DNA of 64,000 nt from Rheum nobile (lineage: Eukaryota; Streptophyta; Magnoliopsida; Caryophyllales; Polygonaceae): positions 15,438,001-15,502,000 of the forward strand of contig WOAB01000056.1 in assembly GCA_027886185.1 (NCBI GenBank), written 5' to 3'. Positions 57,598 to 64,000 of the stretch are shown here, in pieces. The translations under genes were made by a program, and so were the position numbers. The first letter of the stretch is position 1, and every line of letters begins with the position of its first letter. The notes under the pieces are model-generated. The model had not been told where the DNA came from and did not search any database. It was given only the letters and a program-made list of their open reading frames with translations.

Positions 57598-60253
57598 TGA
57601 TAAGCACTACTTTGTAGGGCTTAACTAAGAGTTATTAGAGGGTTTTATTGGTGCCATTCGGGTAGATTTAGACACATTCATGTGCATGGTGTTTGGGGGC
57701 GAAGATTGGTGTTTTGGTGGTGTTTTGAGCTTATTGGAGTACATTTGAAGATTCGGGATATGGAGCCACCAAGGAGTATGGAGTTAGAGAGGAGAAGTGT
57801 GGATTTGGTGGTCTGGAGAAGCAAATTGAAGATATCCAGAAGAAGAGAAGTTGACCACTGAGGAGACGAAGAAGAACCGAGGAGAGAGTCCACACGAGAG
57901 TAGAAGAATAATGTGCTGAATTCAATTGATTCTCTCTCTCTACAAAGATGACCAAATGCATTGATTCCAATTCGAGGAGTTAGATCTTGAAGTCTACTAC
58001 AAGTCCCCAAAATATGAGCGCAATCCGAGTTGGGAATCAAAAGTTATTAAGTTTTTACGAAAGTGGTGCAGAAGCTGAAAATCGAGCATTAACCGCGATC
58101 GCGGGTCTTGGGCCGCGATCGTGGGTCATCAGCGCCGAAAGCTGCGTCTTTTCCTGAGCTTATCTTTTCAGATTTCTTTTTCCCTTTTTCTTATTTTTAA
58201 TTTAGTTAGTTTCTTAATGGGCTAGGTCATTTTGTTAAGAGCCCTAAAAATACTTTCTTTTAGCATTAGGGTTGAAATCTTTCACACTTTAGTTGCAATT
58301 TTCATTCATCGTTGTTTTCTTTTCCTTTGAAGTTTTCACCATGTCTATGAGGAGCTAAGCCTCTTTGGCTTAGTCCGGTAATGGAAGCATGAGTTTATTC
58401 ATCTGGTTGTGAGGTTTTGTTCCTATCTATTTATTCCTATTGAGTTATATTATCTCTTCTAAGCTTATTCCATTGGATTTCATTAATTGCACTAGCCCGC
58501 GCAACTAATTGTTATTGGTGATTTTCATATTGCTAGGATTAGGAAACTGTTGGGCTAACGTCCTATTCTGCTATAGCCACTACAATTTACATGCTCTGGT
58601 TGAAATTGTTCTATTGTAGGGAGAGATAATTACATGGTAAATGCATCTGAGCGAGCGTTCTGTGTATCCTGGTTAATTCTTATATGCATTGCTGCCTTTG
58701 GGTTGAACCTTTAGTGGTACTAGGGTTATTCATTGGTAAGGGTTCTTTGTGGAAGATTTCCCTCTGAATTTACATAAGATCGGGACAGGAATAACTAAAT
58801 AGGAAGATAGGACTTAATCTATGAACAACCTCTGAATGACTTATGTGGACATTACTTGGCTAAGTGTTTTTCTCTATTGATATTTCATCCATTCTACTTT
58901 GTTTTGTTTGTTTTGCATGTGACCAACCAACCTACAAAATCCCCCTCTTGTTACTATTGCATGCGAACAACACATAGATTAATCCCTTCCTCCATGTGGA
59001 TTCGACCCTTGCTTGCCCTAACTACTTGTTTAGGTTTGCTAGGATTTATTTGATTAGGTGATACGACGACTATCCCCCCTATCAAATTGGCACCCGTGAT
59101 CGCGGGGTTACTGTGCATCGGTAAAAAAAAAAAAAAAAAGTCATACGTTACCCGCGATCGCGGCCTTCACTGCCGCGATCGCGGTTCCTCCACAGTGTTC
59201 CTTCCATGGCGATTTTTCCACGACGGTTCATTCATGGCGGTTCTGAGGCGGTCTTTCTTCATCATGTTTGCGAGCAACAACCGGTGTACCCTTGATCCAT
59301 CCATTGTTGTTGTTCCATGCGGTACGTCTTCACCTGTGCGTCACCACCTGTGCATACTGAGTTCGGAGTTCTAGCATTCCATGATCCATCTCTTGGGAAG
59401 TTCGACTGTTGAAATGGTGATGAAGTGTATGGGGATCCCTACATCCCTGAGTACCTTCCTGGCGTTATTGACAAAGACTACCACCCCGGCGTACGCTCAG
59501 TGAGTTCTTTCTTTCTTCCCCTTACTTTTTTCTTTGTCTTCCATACATTGAGGACAATGCATGATTTAAGCATGGGGGAGTAGAAGTATTCACTATCTAT
59601 CTTGTACATATTCTTTTTCCAGCATTGCACTTTGAATTTCAGCATTTTGATTTTATTTTATTTTAAAAAAAAAATTGAAAAAGTCAAAAATCAAAAAAGA
59701 CATACATGAAAATCCTAGGACAAGTCGAAAACCCGAAAGGGCGGCTTGGGTAATAAGCAGGTGGCACGGACCAGCGCTAGGCTGGGGTAAAAAGGTGTCT
59801 GAGTGACGTGAGCATATGTGAGCACATCTATGAAAAAAATATGAGCGGCTAGGATGAAAACCCGAAAGGGCTCCTAGGCAAAATGAGTGAAAAGAAGAGG
59901 AGTGATTTTAGGATCTCATTTTACCTGAAGGGGCGACATAAGAAGAGGAGACAAAGAAGGGTTGTCGGGTAGGTCACTCTGGGAGGCATAAGGAGTCATA
60001 GATGGAGGCTAGGATTAGAGGTCACTTTACACCATTGGATGTCCGGATTGAGCTTAGGGGAAGTACTATGCTTGCCCTCAAGCTTGTTGAGTTGTGGATG
60101 TGTTGTAGATGAGATTGGTGCCAGGAGCTTGGCATGGGTTAGGTAACTCTTAGTTGGAGGATATGATTCCTGAGACCTTGGGTGCTGCATTGGAGGAGTA
60201 GACTTTCTTTTAGTTTAGTCGAGGACGAGCAAAGGTCTAAGCATGGGGGAGTT
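57598..60253 (+). mobile_element. B2 array unit 5
   Basis: The LTR is 57598-59084 (1487 bp) and the internal region 59085-60253; unit length is 2656 bp. A longer A run (17 bases near 59122) accounts for most of the extra length. The TATA box is lost: the LTR reads CCCTAAAAATAC at 58242-58253 where the others have CCCTATAAATAC. Confidence 0.9.
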
Positions 60254-62900
60254 TGATAAGCACTAATTTGTAGGGCTTAACTAAGAGTTATTAGAGGGTT
60301 TTATTGGTGCCATTCGGGTAGATTTAGACACATTCATGTGCATGGTGTTTGGGGGCGAAGATTGGTGTTTTGGTGGTGTTATGAGCTTATTGGAGTACAT
60401 TTGAAGATTCGGGATATGGAGCCACCAAGGAGTATGGAGTTAGAGAGGAGAAGTGTGGAATTGGTGGTTTGGAGAAGCAAATTGAAGATATCCAGAGGAA
60501 GAGAAGTTGACCACTGAGGAGACGAAGAAGAACCGAGGAGAGAGTCCACACGAGAGTAGAAGAACAATGTGCTGAATTCAATTGATTCGCTCTCTCTACG
60601 AAGATTTCCAAATGCAGTGATTCCAATTCGAGGAGTTAGATCTTGAAGTCTACTACAAGTCCCCAAAATATGAGCGCAATCCGAGTTGGGAATCAAAAGT
60701 TATTAAGTTTTTACGAAAGTGGTGCAGAAGCTGAAAATCGAGCATTAACCGCGATCGCGGGTCTTGGGCCGCGATCGCGGGTCATCAGCGCCGAAAGCTG
60801 CGTCTTTTCCTGAGCTTATCTTTTCAGATTTCTTTTTCCCTTTTTCTTATTTTTAATTTAGTTAGTTTCTTAATGGGCTAGGTCATTTTGTTAAGAGCCC
60901 TATAAATACTTTCTTTTAGCATTAGGGTTGAAATCTTTCACACTTTAGTTGCAATTTTCATTCATCGTTGTTTTCTTTTCCTTTGAAGTTTTCACCATGT
61001 CTATGAGGAGCTAAGCCTCTTTGGCTTAGTCCGGTAATGGAAGCATGAGTTTATTCATCTGGTTGTGAGGTTTTGTTCCTATCTATTTATTCCTATTGAG
61101 TTATATTATCTCTTCTAAGCTTATTCCATTGGATTTCATTAATTGCACTAGCCCGCGCAACTAGTTGTTATTGGTGATTTTCATATTGCTAGGATTAGGA
61201 AACTGTTGGGCTAACGTCCTATTCTGCTATAGCAACTACAATTTACATGCTCTGGTTGAAATTGTTCTATTGTAGGGAGAGATAATTACATGGTAAATGC
61301 ATCTGAGCGAGCGTTCTGTGTATCCTGGTTAATTCTTATATGCATTGCTGCCTTTGGGTTGAACCTTTAGTGGTACTAGGGTTATTCATTGGTAAGGGTT
61401 CTTTGTGGAAGGTTTCCCTCTGAATTTACATAAGATCGGGACAGGAATAACCGAATAGGAAGATAGGACTTAATCTATGAACAACCTCTGAATGACTTAT
61501 GTGGACATTACTTGGCTAAGTGTTTTTCTCTATTGCTATTTCATCCATTCTACTTTGTTTTGTTTGTTTTGCTTGTGACCAACCAACCTACAAAATCCCC
61601 CTCTTGTTACTATTGCATGCGAACAACACATAGATTAATCCCTTCCTCCATGGGGATTCGACCCTTGCTTACCCTAACTACTTGTTTAGGTTTGCTAGGA
61701 TTTATTTGATTAGGTGATACGACGACTATCCCCCCTATCAAATTGGCACCCGCGATCGCAGGGTTACTGCGCATCGGTAAAAAAAAAAAAGTCGTACGTT
61801 ACCCGCGATCGCGGACTTCACTGCCGCGATCGCGGTTCCTCCACGGTGTTCCTTCCATGGCGATTTTTCCACGACGGTTCGTTCATGGCGGTTCTGAGGC
61901 GGTCTTTCTTCATCATGTTCGCGAGCAACAACCGGTGTACCCTTGATCCATCCATTATTGTTGTTCCATGCGGTACGTCTTCACCTGTGCGTCACCACCT
62001 GTGCATAATGAGTTCGGAGTTCCATCATTCCATGATGCATCTCTTGGGAAGTTCGACTGTTGAAGTGGTGATGAAGTTTATGGGGATCCCTACATCCCTG
62101 AGTACCTTCCTGGCGTTATTGACAAAGACTACCACCCCGGCGTACGCTCAGTGAGTTCTTTCTTTCTTCCCCTTACTTTTTTCTTTGTCTTCCATACATT
62201 GAGGACAATGCATGATTTAAGCATGGGGGAGTAGAAGTATTCACTATCTATCTTGTACATATTCTTTTTCCAGCATTGCACTTTGAATTTCAGCATTTTG
62301 ATTTTTTTTTAAAAAAAAAATTTGAAAAAGTCAAAAATCAAAAAAGACATACATGAAAATCCTAGGACAAGTCGAAAACCCGAAAGGGCGGCTTGGGTAA
62401 TAAGCAGGTGGCCCGGACCAGCGCTAGGCTGGGGTAAAAAGGTGTCTGAGTGACGTGAGCATATGTGAGCACATCTATGAAAAAAATATGAGCGGCTAGG
62501 ATGAAAACCCGAAAGGGCTCCTAGGCAAAATGAGTGAAAAGAAGAGGAGTGATTTTAGGATCTCATTTTACCTGGAGGGGCGACATAAGAAGAGGAGACA
62601 AAGAAGGATTGTCGGGTAGGTCACTCTGGGAGGCATAAGGAGTCATAGATGGAGGCTAGGATTAGAGGTCACTTTACACCATTGGATGTCCGGGTTGAGC
62701 TTAGGGGAAGTACTCTGCTTGTCCTCAAGCTTGTTGAGTTGTGGATGTGTTGTAGATGAGATTGGTCCCAGGAGCTTGGCATAGGTTAGGTAACTCTTAG
62801 TTGCAGGATATGCTTCCTGAGACCTTGGGTGCTGCATTGGAGGAGTATACTTTCTTTTAGTTTACTTGAGGACGAGCAAAGGTGTAAGCATGGGGGAGTT
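60254..62900 (+). mobile_element. B2 array unit 6
   Basis: The LTR is 60254-61740 (1487 bp) and the internal region 61741-62900; unit length is 2647 bp. The first dyad after the LTR is CGCGATCGCAGGG. The TATA box is intact. Confidence 0.9.
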
Positions 62901-64000
62901 TGATAAGCACTACTTTGTAGGGCTTAACTAAGAGTTATTAGGGGGTTTTATTGGTGCCATTCGGGTAGATTTAGACACATTCATGTGCATGGTGTTTGGG
63001 GGCGAAGATTGGTGTTTTGGTGGTGTTTTGAGCTTATTGGAGTACATTTGAAGATTCGGGATATGGAGCCACCAAGGAGTATGGAGTTAGAGAGGAGAAG
63101 TGTGGATTTGGTGGTCTGGAGAAGCAAATTGAAGATATCCAGAGGAAGAGAAGTTGACCACTGAGGAGACGAAGAAGAACCGAGGAGAGAGTCCACACGA
63201 GAGTAGAAGAACAATGTTCTGAATTCAATTGATTCGTTCTCTCTACGAAGATGTCCAAATGCAGTGATTCCAATTCGAGGAGTTAGATCTTGAAGTCTAC
63301 TACAAGTCCCCAAAATATGAGCGCAATCCGAGTTGGGAATCAAAAGTTATTAAGTTTTTACGAAAGTGGTGCAGAAGCTATAAATCGAGCATTAACCACG
63401 ATCACGGGTCTTGGGCCACGATCGCGGGTCATCAGCGCCGAAAGCTGCGTCTTTTCCTGAGCTTATCTTTTCAGATTTCTTTTTCCCTTTTTCTTATTTT
63501 TAATTTAGTTAGTTTCTTAATGGGTTAGGTCATTTTGTTAAGAGCCCTATAAATACTTTCTTTTAGCATTAGGGTTGAAATCTTTCACACTTTAGTTGCA
63601 ATTTTCATTCATCGTTGTTTTCTTTTCCTTTGAAGTTTTCACCATGTCTATGAGGAGCTAAGCCTCTTTGGCTTAGTCCGGTAATGAAAGCATGAGTTTA
63701 TTCATCTGGTTGTGAGGTTTTGTTCCTATCTATTTATTCCTATTGAGTTATATTATCTCTTCTAAGCTTATTCCATTGGATTTCATTAATTGCACTAGCC
63801 CGCGCAACTAGTTGTTATTGGTGATTTTCATATTGCTAGGATTAGGAAACTGTTGGGCTAACGTCCTATTCTGCTATAGCAACTACAATTTACATGCTCT
63901 GGTTGAAATTGTTCTATTGTAGGGAGAGATAATTACATGGTAAATGCATCTGAGCGAGCGTTCTGTGTATCCTGGTTAATTCTTATATGCATTGCTGCCT
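62901..64000 (+). mobile_element. B2 array unit 7, partial
   Basis: This is the first 1100 bp of another LTR and it runs off the window, so the array continues. Two of its dyads have decayed by C-to-T or G-to-A changes (ACCACGATCACGGG near 63397). Confidence 0.9.

Noticed and set aside
61714..62154. 146-residue frame repeated in array units as a possible conserved gene
   Set aside because: Starts and lengths differ among units, it runs through the dyads and A runs, and a different frame looks more ancestral. High copy similarity comes from recent duplication.
45574..64000. GCGATCGC repeats resemble the cyanobacterial HIP1 palindrome, suggesting contamination
   Set aside because: They lie inside plant LTR elements with TG..CA ends and tRNA-Asp primer sites, in AT-rich DNA continuous with the BAS locus.

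Overview
This is plant nuclear DNA made mostly of nested transposable elements, with one recognisable host gene. That gene (12265-15576, + strand, four exons, 384 codons) is a type III polyketide synthase. It carries the active-site signature of benzalacetone synthase (BAS) from rhubarb, so the likely source is Rheum or a close relative in Polygonaceae. This assignment comes from reading the translation against what I know of the family, not from a database search. Layout, left to right: (1) 1-4479 is a minus-strand Ty1/copia element (LTR 3378-4479, gag 2310-3313) whose gag is interrupted by a minus-strand Gypsy LTR (family A, 1-2309, running off the window). (2) 4480-12264 is the BAS upstream region. 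It has a hAT-like non-autonomous element with a perfect 8-bp target duplication, and a tandem duplication of the BAS proximal promoter in which each copy was later split by different insertions. (3) 12265-15760 is BAS with its 3' UTR; intron 1 holds a probable solo copia LTR. (4) 15772-25663 is a 5'-truncated LINE, split by a complete family A element (16522-25144, target duplication GCTGT) that has 3-kb LTRs and encodes only gag. (5) 25664-36219 is AT-rich intergenic DNA with a 160-bp tandem repeat, the 3' half of a decayed copia element, two Helitron-like ends and small repeats. (6) 36225-43529 is a complete Athila-like element (family B1, target duplication GTAGT) that keeps gag and protease but has no reverse transcriptase or integrase. 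(7) 43535-45332 is a fragment of a MULE-like element with a two-exon gene and strong inverted repeats. (8) 45333-64000 is family B2, a relative of B1. It has one longer decayed unit followed by a head-to-tail array of 2.65-kb units, each an LTR plus a shortened internal region; the array runs off the right edge. The most unusual signal crosses element families. Clusters of 12-13-bp GC-rich dyads sit in family A, B1, B2 and the MULE-like fragment. In B1 and B2 the clusters lie at the same three places (LTR, gag linker, 3' internal region), but the dyad type differs: CGGCG-NN-CGCCG in B1 and CCGCG-AT-CGCGG in B2. In B1 gag the dyads are in frame and encode Gly-Asp-Arg-Arg. Other strong signals are a hairpin just after the primer-binding site of B1 and B2 that keeps pairing through a compensatory change, and the LTR-derived array, whose units have a broken primer site and so probably spread by recombination rather than retrotransposition. 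No CRISPR array, rRNA or tRNA gene was found.
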